The translations under genes were made by a program, and so were the position numbers. Under the pieces are notes generated by a model. The model made no database searches and was not told where the DNA came from. It was given only the letters and a program-made list of their open reading frames with translations. DNA of 5,071 bases, taken from positions 1 to 5,071 of the forward strand of contig WFSR01000041.1 of the NCBI GenBank assembly GCA_015485895.1, read 5' to 3'. Below, piece by piece: positions 1 through 4,541 of the stretch (position 1 is its first letter; the number at the start of each line of letters is the position of its first letter). This DNA comes from Candidatus Microgenomates bacterium. Its GTDB lineage: Bacteria; Patescibacteriota; Microgenomatia; UBA12405; UBA6130.

Positions 1-5
1 CTAAA

Positions 6-30
6 CCACCTCGGAGGTGGACTTTGGGAA
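6..30. repeat. Palindrome plus left copy of a 19-base repeat, downstream of the ATPase gene
   Basis: CCACCTC (6-12) and GAGGTGG (14-20) form a 7-bp inverted repeat around a single central base. The stretch 12-30 matches 1661-1679 with one mismatch (CGGAGGTGGRCTTTGGGAA). It lies 35 bases beyond the stop of the minus-strand ATPase gene. Read on the minus strand, the hairpin is followed only by TTTAG, so it is a poor intrinsic terminator. It may instead be a dispersed palindrome or a 3'-end processing site. The palindrome core is shared with the 86-base repeats at 2366 and 4179. Confidence 0.55.
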
Positions 31-64
31 AAAGAGATATTTGGGACAGCTGATTGCTTTCTAA

Positions 65-1522
65 TTAAAAGAAATGCACTACTTTGCTGAGGATGTTTCG
101 CAATTCTCTTTGGCTATTTCTGTCAACTCCCAGGCGGTCGAGCAACTGTTGTTCTTGGTCGGCGCGGTTTGCTGGGGGAGTAAATAAAAGGTTTTGAATC
201 GCATTGGCAATGTCCAAAGCCTGCTCGGGATTGGCTTTTAAGGAATCTAAAATTGTCCGGAGCATGTCAGGTGGGGTAGGGATGGAACTAGCATTAACTT
301 TGGGAAATTGGTGGAGGACAGAATAATGCGCTAGCCATTTGTAAAAAGTAGCCGGCGGATAGGGGCTAATGCCGTCTTGTAATACTTGTGTATAGTATCG
401 GATAATTTCCGATTGTTGATGGGCAAAGTTCTTTGGTTGCTGCATTTGGTTGCGAGCATTGACTACAAAAGCAACTGGTGCGGGAACAAAGAAGCTTCGG
501 AAACTAGATGAAAAGCCGAGCATGCCGGGTTGACGAAGAAATTCAATAAGTTGATGAAGTTCCTGCGATGGGAACACGGGGCGATTTAGGCGCCGGGCGA
601 GATCCTGCCATTCTTGCTGACTGAAAAGAAGCAGCTGGCTAGCTAGATCAAATGTGGCAGTGACTTGGTCTAACTTTTGGGGGTAGCGGAGGGCGAGGTA
701 ACGGAGAAAGTACCAATATGTTTCTTCCAGGGTGTTTTCGGTGTCTTTTTTGGACCAGTGGCGGTAATTCTGGACTCGGCGGAAAGCAATATAGGGATTG
801 CTGCCAAATTGTTGGTATAAAATTTTGGCCAGGCGTTCACCCTCAGCGGGCGGGACCCCCCATTGTTCTAACGCTGCTTTCAGTTCTCCAAGATTAAAAC
901 CACCTAGATAAAATGACCAGGGCCGGAAGCCGTGGGGGGAAGGAAAGACATCGGGGACGCTGCGACCGGCAAGAACAATATAAAGGTTGGGACTTGTTAG
1001 AAGCGTTTCCAGGAAGTTTTGAAAGCGCTCTTGGATGTCCCGCGAGCTAAGAGTCAACCATTCGGCATTGTCAATAAAAATGACGACAGCTTTCTTTCGA
1101 GCTAGCCGTTGGATGATTTGGGCTTTATTCCTAGCACCCAAGAGTACATTAGCCTCTCGGGGTGATAATTGCTGGACCAGCATTTGCCAAACTTTGTTTG
1201 TTGTTTCGGCCGGTAGCGAGGGAAAATGGATCTTTTTGCCTTGCGGAGGCCAAACGAGATCTTCCAGGGGGAGATAAAGAAGTCGGGCGTCAGCCGGAGC
1301 TTGCAAGGCTCTTAACAGCGAGCTTCTTTGGGCCTCTAGGCTAGTTTTACCGACTAGAGGAGGGCCCGCTAGGTGGAGATACCTGACTCGAGTTCCGATA
1401 AAACGGGCAAGATAAACCTCGCGAGGAACTAAATCCCGGGCGCCATCTGGTGGCTGTTGGGTAAGGTTGGGAAGCCAAGAACCTTTAGGGCACAGAATAT
1501 CCTGGGCTGTTTCATGCCTCAT
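65..1522 (-). CDS. STAND/AAA+-like P-loop ATPase, 485 aa, no recognisable effector domain
   Basis: The protein is predicted to be a soluble nucleotide-binding ATPase. An N-terminal box LVPREVYLARFI (about 31-42) resembles the 'GRE' element that precedes the P-loop in STAND and related ATPases. A canonical Walker A, GPPLVGKTS, lies at 53-61. A Walker B strand, VVIFIDNAEW, lies at 146-155 and has Asp151-Asn152 in place of the common DD or DE. A sensor-1-like strand YIVLAGRS (181-188) ends in an arginine, and FGSNPY (239-244) resembles the 'GNP' motif that closes STAND ATPase cores. The C-terminal half, about 260-485, is helix-rich and I do not recognise it. No signal peptide, membrane segment or effector domain (nuclease, TIR, protease) is visible. 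The ATG start fits an extended -10 promoter only about 9 bases upstream, implying a nearly leaderless mRNA. The ATPase call is firm; the STAND assignment is inferred, and the substrate or signal is unknown. Confidence 0.8.
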   Translation of the reverse strand: MRHETAQDILCPKGSWLPNLTQQPPDGARDLVPREVYLARFIGTRVRYLHLAGPPLVGKTSLEAQRSSLLRALQAPADARLLYLPLEDLVWPPQGKKIHFPSLPAETTNKVWQMLVQQLSPREANVLLGARNKAQIIQRLARKKAVVIFIDNAEWLTLSSRDIQERFQNFLETLLTSPNLYIVLAGRSVPDVFPSPHGFRPWSFYLGGFNLGELKAALEQWGVPPAEGERLAKILYQQFGSNPYIAFRRVQNYRHWSKKDTENTLEETYWYFLRYLALRYPQKLDQVTATFDLASQLLLFSQQEWQDLARRLNRPVFPSQELHQLIEFLRQPGMLGFSSSFRSFFVPAPVAFVVNARNQMQQPKNFAHQQSEIIRYYTQVLQDGISPYPPATFYKWLAHYSVLHQFPKVNASSIPTPPDMLRTILDSLKANPEQALDIANAIQNLLFTPPANRADQEQQLLDRLGVDRNSQRELRNILSKVVHFF

Positions 1523-1530
1523 AGTGTATA

Positions 1531-1539
1531 ATTATACCA
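1531..1539 (-). promoter_or_regulatory. Extended -10 promoter of the ATPase gene
   Basis: The minus strand reads TGGTATAAT, a perfect TATAAT with the TGn extension. No good -35 lies 17 bases upstream, as is usual for extended -10 promoters. Seven bases past the hexamer puts the transcription start at about 1524, and the ATG begins at 1522. The transcript would therefore have a 0-3 base leader with no room for a Shine-Dalgarno sequence. Confidence 0.6.
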
Positions 1540-1660
1540 TATTTGGGGGTGGATAGCAGATTTGGATTAGGCGGATATGTTTTGCCTGAGGAGCAAGGAT
1601 GCGCTTGGTTGGAGAGCATTTCGGTCCGATTTTTCAATTAGGTAAGAGATGAATACTTGA

Positions 1661-1679
1661 CGGAGGTGGGCTTTGGGAA
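1661..1679. repeat. Right copy of the 19-base repeat, downstream of the 181-aa gene
   Basis: This copy matches 12-30 with one mismatch. It lies 60 bases beyond the stop of the minus-strand gene at 1739-2284, much as the left copy lies beyond the ATPase gene. Unlike the left copy, it lacks the CCACCT arm, so no hairpin forms. The rest of the 1523-1738 spacer shows nothing else I can call apart from the ATPase promoter. Confidence 0.5.
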
Positions 1680-1738
1680 GTTCTTGTTCCTGGAAGGACA
1701 ACAATATGTTTAATTTCAGAAGGGCTTGTTTTTGGCAA

Positions 1739-2284
1739 CTATCCGCGTTCTCCTAGCTTACCGTCCTCGTCAGGCCAAAGGATCGTTTCTTTCTGCAAGA
1801 TAATTCCTTCTGCGAGAGGGTTGTTTTGCACGGTAGCTAGATCAAGTGGTTCTCCTTCTAAGGAGGTATACCGCATAAGGGCCACGCCGGTAAAAAATGG
1901 TTGATCAAATGGAACAGGGGCGATTGCCCCATAGGTGTGGTTCCCAAGGGGAGAGCACAATTGTAGGGTTGCTATGGCATTTTTGATATCAAAATTCGCA
2001 ACAACCCAATGATTGCCTTCCCACCCCATGAGTATTTTCGGAGGAAGGGTATCAAACAGTACGGCATTTTTAACCTTGTCTCCTAGTTGGCCCCGGATTT
2101 CTCTAAAGGACAAAACTTCGGCTCCATATTTTTCGGCGATTTCCAAGTTGTTGGGGATGAGCGCCGGCATTTCCTCTGGTCCGCCGGTGATATGAACTGG
2201 GATGCCATTAACTGATACAGTGATTGTCTTTGGCGGCTGGTATTTAAATTTGAATAATTCTTTCAATTGTCCAAACATCGACAA
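1739..2284 (-). CDS. Conserved-looking hypothetical protein, 181 aa
   Basis: I do not recognise this protein. It is soluble-looking, with no signal peptide or membrane span. A short basic, aromatic N-terminus (about 5-19, KELFKFKYQ) leads into a beta-strand-like segment TITVSVNGIPVHIT (about 20-33). Later come VLFDTLPPKILMGWEGNHWVV (split here for reading: about 75-85 and 86-95) and a proline-rich turn PVPFDQPFF (123-131). The composition suggests a compact mixed alpha/beta or beta-rich fold. Two starts are possible. TTG at 2284 gives 181 residues. ATG at 2278 gives 179 residues and is the more likely start on codon grounds. Neither has a Shine-Dalgarno sequence. The stop is TAG. The gene lies upstream of the ATPase gene on the same strand, 216 bases away. 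Both appear to have their own promoters, so a functional link is only a possibility. Confidence 0.7.
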   Translation of the reverse strand: MSMFGQLKELFKFKYQPPKTITVSVNGIPVHITGGPEEMPALIPNNLEIAEKYGAEVLSFREIRGQLGDKVKNAVLFDTLPPKILMGWEGNHWVVANFDIKNAIATLQLCSPLGNHTYGAIAPVPFDQPFFTGVALMRYTSLEGEPLDLATVQNNPLAEGIILQKETILWPDEDGKLGERG

Positions 2285-2309
2285 TATTGCTGGGCTATAA
2301 CAATACCTT

Positions 2310-2318
2310 ATTGTAGCA
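2310..2318 (-). promoter_or_regulatory. Extended -10 promoter of the 181-aa gene
   Basis: The minus strand reads TGCTACAAT, a 5/6 match to TATAAT with the TGn extension, the same architecture as the ATPase promoter. Transcription would start near 2303, giving a leader of about 25 bases before ATG 2278, with no GGAGG-like sequence in it. Confidence 0.5.
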
Positions 2319-2365
2319 TATTTCCGCTTTATGGGGCGTTTGGCCTAGTAGTAATATCTCTTTTA

Positions 2366-2451
2366 CCGAGGTGCGAAGGGTACCGCACCTCGGAGGTGCA
2401 ATACACTACGCACCTCGGGATTTTTGACATTTTTTGTGCCTGGAGGCCCGC
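2366..2451 (+). repeat. 86-base structured repeat, copy A
   Basis: This copy aligns without gaps to 4179-4264 with about 11 mismatches by eye (roughly 87% identity). It consists of four alternating units: CCGAGGTGC (2366-2374), GCACCTCGG (2385-2393), GAGGTGC (2393-2399) and GCACCTC (2410-2416), followed by GGGATTTTT. Several mutually exclusive hairpins are possible. The outer 9-bp stem 2366-2374/2410-2418 followed by T-runs resembles an intrinsic terminator on the plus strand. No plus-strand gene precedes it in the window, so copy A is either a remnant or a dispersed repeat rather than a working terminator. Confidence 0.75.
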
Positions 2452-2587
2452 TAGTTTTACCCCTATTTCCTTGTCTCTTTTGTGTTGGGAAGTTGAAATG
2501 TAGAGTGGAAAGTGAAAAGTGGAACTAGGTCAAAAAGGACTAAGAGCTAAGGGCGAAGGGCGAGTTCAGCATGACGAGATATAAATT

Positions 2588-2803
2588 AATAAAAGCACCA
2601 AATCCCAAATCCCAATAACCAAACAAATCCTAAATCCTAATGATCCAAATCCTAAACAATAACCAAATTACCAAATGACTAAATGACCAAAACAAAAGAG
2701 AAAGAAAAAAGAAAAAGAAAGGTTTTGAACATTTGGATTTTGGTCATTTGAGCATTGTTTAGTCCGCCAGCTGGCGGATTAGGATTTAGGATTTTGGTAT
2801 TGT
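2588..2803. repeat. Long imperfect inverted repeat with polypurine loop
   Basis: Left-arm AAATCCTAAATCCTAAT (2625-2641) is perfectly complementary to 2778-2794. AAATGACCAAAA (2681-2692) is perfectly complementary to 2738-2749. CTAAACAAT (2652-2660) matches the complement of ATTGTTTAG at 2754-2762. TTGGTATTG after 2794 continues the pairing with the left arm near 2612-2620. The arms are separated by a purine run of A and G at about 2691-2722. The right arm is interrupted by the palindrome at 2763-2778, which is absent from the left arm. No open reading frame is present. It could be a transcribed hairpin, a miniature mobile element or a replication/segregation feature; the sequence alone does not decide. 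Confidence 0.7.
2763..2778. repeat. Perfect 16-base palindrome TCCGCCAGCTGGCGGA
   Basis: This perfect palindrome is inserted in the right arm of the long inverted repeat, between segments that are contiguous or differently spaced in the left arm. Its GC richness contrasts with the AT-rich surroundings. CCGCCAGCTGGCGG-type palindromes occur dispersed in CPR genomes to my recollection, so this is probably one copy of a dispersed element. Confidence 0.6.
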
Positions 2804-2822
2804 CCCGACATCCGTCGGGGCA
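2801..2822. repeat. GC-rich hairpin TGTCCCGAC-ATCC-GTCGGGGCA
   Basis: The 9-bp stem (2801-2809 with 2814-2822, including one G-T pair) closes a 4-base loop. A close relative lies at 2890-2909 (TGTCCCGA, six-base loop, TCGGGG) within the peripheral arm of the cobalamin riboswitch. No T-run follows, so it is not an intrinsic terminator on the plus strand. Confidence 0.6.
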
Positions 2823-2840
2823 GGGTGTTTAAAACTTCAT

Positions 2841-2869
2841 TTGCTTATAACCTGTTGATTTTGTATTCT
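2841..2869 (+). promoter_or_regulatory. Candidate promoter of the riboswitch transcript
   Basis: TTGCTT (2841-2846) and TATTCT (2864-2869) are separated by exactly 17 bases. Each box is imperfect: 3/6 for the -35 and 4/6 for the -10. Transcription would start near 2876, which is where the first paired element of the riboswitch begins. That agreement is the main support. Confidence 0.4.
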
Positions 2870-2875
2870 AAATTA

Positions 2876-3020
2876 GCTGGGTTGGCCACTGTCCCGAGCA
2901 ACATCGGGGTGGGAAGGCCGTTAGTTTTGGGAAGGCGGTGCGAATCCGCCACTGTGCCGCAGCGGTGATGCCCTTGGGGATGAGTCCGAAGACCGACCAG
3001 CGCTAGTCTCGCGCAAGACA
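2876..3020 (+). promoter_or_regulatory. Cobalamin (B12) riboswitch
   Basis: The conserved core is clear. GGGAA (2929-2933) is followed by the P5 hairpin GGCGG-TGCGAAT-CCGCC (2934-2950). Next come ACTGTGCCGCAGCGGTGA (2951-2968), matching the family's CTG..CCGC..CTGT element, and the B12 box GAGTCCGAAGACC (2982-2994). P1 can form from GCTG (2876-2879) with CAGC (2998-3001), and P2 from GGTT (2880-2883) with GACC (2991-2994). The P3 arm at about 2884-2918 carries a GC hairpin. Downstream, GTCT (3006-3009) and AGAC (3016-3019) form a short hairpin with loop CGCGCA. The CGCA in that loop can pair with TGCG of the P5 loop, the kissing interaction that couples ligand binding to expression in this family. 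This hairpin ends one base before the ATG at 3021, so control is probably translational: B12 bound, initiation blocked. Confidence 0.9.
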
Positions 3021-4148
3021 ATGAAGGAACAGGTAACCAATGCCAATGCCAATAGTGATTCCGAAACAACTCTTGGTTGGCCAAACGAAACCGACATCTG
3101 GCCGGAGTTAGTCGCTCAAATTAGCCGTCACTATCAAGTAGAGGCGGATGTGGTCTGGATTAAGAGAATGGACAACAACGCCGCCCGAGCTTATTTGATG
3201 ACTAATGTTTGTGAATTTCTTGGCGAGTATGTTTTTCATCAACCCTATGGGACAAAGCAATACGGTCCTGATTTTACCCTGCCGGGTAGCCAAAAGTCAT
3301 TGCTGGCCAGTTTGGCGGCCACGGTGGAGCTGGCGGCTGGCCAAGGGAGCGAGCTTCAACCGCGATTGGCGGCCGAATTGACGGGGATGGTCAAAATCAA
3401 CGAGTGGTTACGACAAAATCCCCACGGCTTGGCCCTTTGGGTGGTTCCCCCCAGTCCAACACCGGACTTTGCTCCCTATGGTTTTCTCTATTTAGCCCAG
3501 CGGTCGGGAAAGGGCTTGCGGGTAGGCTGGTTCCGTTATGAGGCGCCAGCGGCAATAGTTGAGGCAGTAATTGCGGCCAGCCGCCAGCTTTGGCAACAGT
3601 TAGCCAGTGAGGAATTGTCAGCAGGAGAAGTAGCCGCCATAATTCGCCGGCCGATTCTTTGGACCGATATTGGGAGTGGGGGAGTGATGCTCCTGGCCGT
3701 AGTTCGCCGTTGGTTGGCCGAGGCGGGTTTAGTCTTGCCAGCGGTTAATCCCCGCCAGGAAGCAATCTTGGCTAAGTTAGCCCCTCTGATAGCCGCTTAT
3801 GCGGATTTGATCTGGCAACTGCGGCAACAACCTTCAGAAAATGGACTGCGGAGGGCCAAAAGACTGTTGGCGCAAATTTATTACCAGGCTAAGGTGGAAA
3901 ACGAAACTGAGCTTGGGAGCCAGTTGTCGGGATTGGTCTGGCCGCGGCCGGGGAAGAATTTGCAAGGTAGCTGCCCGGCAGTGGGACTCTCGCCATGGTT
4001 GGTGGAGAAAGAAGGGGAATTGACACTTTTTCAACAACTGCAAGGGCGGCCGCCGGTGGGGGAGCAGTCAGAGGAACGTTGTCCTCGTTGCGGCCATCGG
4101 CTGCAAAATGGCCGTTGCCCTGTTTGTGGCTGGCGGAAGGAGACCTGA
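3021..4148 (+). CDS. Unknown protein with C-terminal zinc ribbon, under a cobalamin riboswitch, 375 aa
   Basis: I do not recognise the family. Residues 1-20 are polar and low-complexity (NANANSDSETT, from a short tandem AATGCC). The body, about 21-310, looks like a soluble globular domain or domains. It has an aromatic- and glycine-rich stretch (VFHQPYGTKQYGPDF, 71-85), a strand-rich part with LALWVVPPSPTPDF (137-150), and a helical Ala/Leu-rich part (about 178-292). The C-terminus has a treble-clef or rubredoxin-like zinc ribbon, CPRC at 354-357 and CPVC at 366-369, eight residues apart, ending just before the TGA stop. There is no signal peptide or membrane segment, so it is not an obvious B12 transporter. 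The ATG directly abuts the riboswitch's regulatory hairpin and has no Shine-Dalgarno sequence, which supports this start. The riboswitch predicts expression when cobalamin is scarce. A role in cobalamin salvage, sparing or B12-independent replacement is inference only. Confidence 0.8.
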   Translation: MKEQVTNANANSDSETTLGWPNETDIWPELVAQISRHYQVEADVVWIKRMDNNAARAYLMTNVCEFLGEYVFHQPYGTKQYGPDFTLPGSQKSLLASLAATVELAAGQGSELQPRLAAELTGMVKINEWLRQNPHGLALWVVPPSPTPDFAPYGFLYLAQRSGKGLRVGWFRYEAPAAIVEAVIAASRQLWQQLASEELSAGEVAAIIRRPILWTDIGSGGVMLLAVVRRWLAEAGLVLPAVNPRQEAILAKLAPLIAAYADLIWQLRQQPSENGLRRAKRLLAQIYYQAKVENETELGSQLSGLVWPRPGKNLQGSCPAVGLSPWLVEKEGELTLFQQLQGRPPVGEQSEERCPRCGHRLQNGRCPVCGWRKET

Positions 4149-4176
4149 GGGTGGAGTGGGCGGTGGACGTACTACC

Positions 4177-4238
4177 TCCCGAGGTGCAAAGGGCATCGCA
4201 CCTCGGAGGTGCAATGCACTACGCACCTCGGGATTTTT
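4177..4238 (+). terminator. Intrinsic terminator of the zinc-ribbon gene
   Basis: TCCCGAGGTGC (4177-4187) pairs perfectly over 11 bases with GCACCTCGGGA (4223-4233). TTTTT (4234-4238) follows immediately. The intervening 35 bases hold the inner self-complementary GCACCTC-GGAGGTGC. A competing stem (4179-4187 with 4198-4206) would preclude the outer one. It begins 28 bases after the stop codon at 4148 and overlaps repeat copy B, so a dispersed repeat is serving as, or is derived from, a terminator. Confidence 0.6.
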
Positions 4239-4264
4239 GGACAGTTTTGTGCCTAGAGGTCCGC
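4179..4264 (+). repeat. 86-base structured repeat, copy B
   Basis: This is the direct-orientation partner of 2366-2451, at about 87% identity by eye. It has the same four alternating GAGGTGC/GCACCTC units, at 4181-4187, 4198-4204, 4206-4212 and 4223-4229. The tail TTTTGTGCCTAGAGGTCCGC parallels that of copy A. Stem positions are conserved and most differences fall in loops or in the tail. The two copies flank the riboswitch and zinc-ribbon gene as direct repeats about 1.8 kb apart. Confidence 0.75.
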
Positions 4265-4332
4265 CACTAAAGACCCGAAAAATAACCCTATTTACACCCT
4301 TGTTTATGTTTACTTTCACCAATTGGCGTAGG

Positions 4333-4419
4333 CGGAGAGGGTGGGATTCGAACCCACGATAGTCTTGCGACTATACGGCTTCTCCAAAGCCGCGCATTCG
4401 GCCACTCTGCCACCTCTCC
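4333..4419 (-). tRNA. tRNA-Ser (anticodon GGA)
   Basis: On the minus strand, GGAGAGG (4419-4413) pairs with CCTCTCC (4340-4334) to form the 7-bp acceptor, with discriminator G at 4333. The anticodon arm is CGGCT-TTGGAGA-AGCCG, whose loop gives anticodon GGA, reading UCC and UCU. A long variable arm, ATAGTC-GCAA-GACTAT, marks a class II tRNA. The T arm GTGGG-TTCGAAT-CCCAC is perfect. The 3' CCA is not encoded, so a CCA-adding enzyme is required. The apparent reading frames across this region, such as one ending VGSNPTLSA, are shadows of the tRNA. Confidence 0.96.
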
Positions 4420-4468
4420 TTATTTTCTCACTTTTCAGTTTGCTCTCTAGCTCGCTCTCCAGGACCCA

Positions 4469-4516
4469 ACGGGTACCCTTCGGGTCGTGCCCGTTCGTCC
4501 ACTCCGGCACCTCTCC
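4469..4516 (-). pseudogene. 5' fragment of a second serine-type tRNA
   Basis: From 4516 downward the minus strand reads GGAGAGG-TG-CCGGAGTGGACGAACGG, an intact acceptor 5' strand and D arm of a class II serine tRNA. The acceptor strand is identical to that of the intact tRNA-Ser 97 bases downstream. After about 27 bases tRNA identity is lost. The sequence folds instead into ACGGG (minus-strand 4494-4490) with CCCGT (4473-4469) around an ACCC/GGGT hairpin. No normal anticodon stem, T arm or 3' acceptor strand exists before the intact tRNA begins. A truncated pseudo-tRNA is the simplest reading; a tRNA-like 5' element of the tRNA-Ser transcript is possible. Confidence 0.6.
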
Positions 4517-4532
4517 TCTCGTATCTAAGGAT

Positions 4533-4538
4533 ATTTTA
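4533..4538 (-). promoter_or_regulatory. Candidate -10 box of the tRNA-Ser transcript
   Basis: The minus strand has TAAAAT (5/6 to consensus). It would start transcription near 4526, about 10 bases before the tRNA fragment at 4516, so both tRNA-like units would be on one transcript. No clear -35 is visible at 17-18 bases. Confidence 0.35.
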
Positions 4539-4541
4539 CCT

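Larger units (their letters stand above)
2452..2840. other. Long non-coding, AT-rich intergenic region
   Basis: No credible coding sequence is visible here. The left part (about 2500-2530) has degenerate AGTGGAAAGTGAAAAGTGG purine repeats. The middle and right hold the long inverted repeat and two GC-rich palindromes described separately. CAGCATGACGAGAT at 2568-2581 recurs with one change at 4885-4898. The style, with CAAATCCCAAAT and TAAATCCTAAT strings, is what I recall from intergenic regions of CPR genomes. Confidence 0.6.

Noticed and set aside
6..20. Palindrome as an intrinsic terminator of the ATPase gene
   Set aside because: The hairpin is perfect over 7 bp, but only TTT follows on the minus strand, too weak to call a terminator.
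2424..2457. TTGACA (2424-2429) as a plus-strand -35 box
   Set aside because: It is the tail of repeat copy A, and no -10 box lies 16-19 bases downstream.
2267..2503. Plus-strand 78-aa frame spanning copy A
   Set aside because: It covers a promoter and a structured repeat, with no initiation signal or protein-like pattern.
2588..2803. Possible CRISPR array in the repeated CAAATCC/CTAAATC strings
   Set aside because: The strings are degenerate, short and contiguous, with no uniform spacers. They form an inverted repeat rather than regularly spaced direct repeats.
2845..3084. Minus-strand 79-aa frame over the riboswitch
   Set aside because: It is antisense to a conserved structured RNA and the start of a well-supported gene. 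The composition is unlike a real protein.
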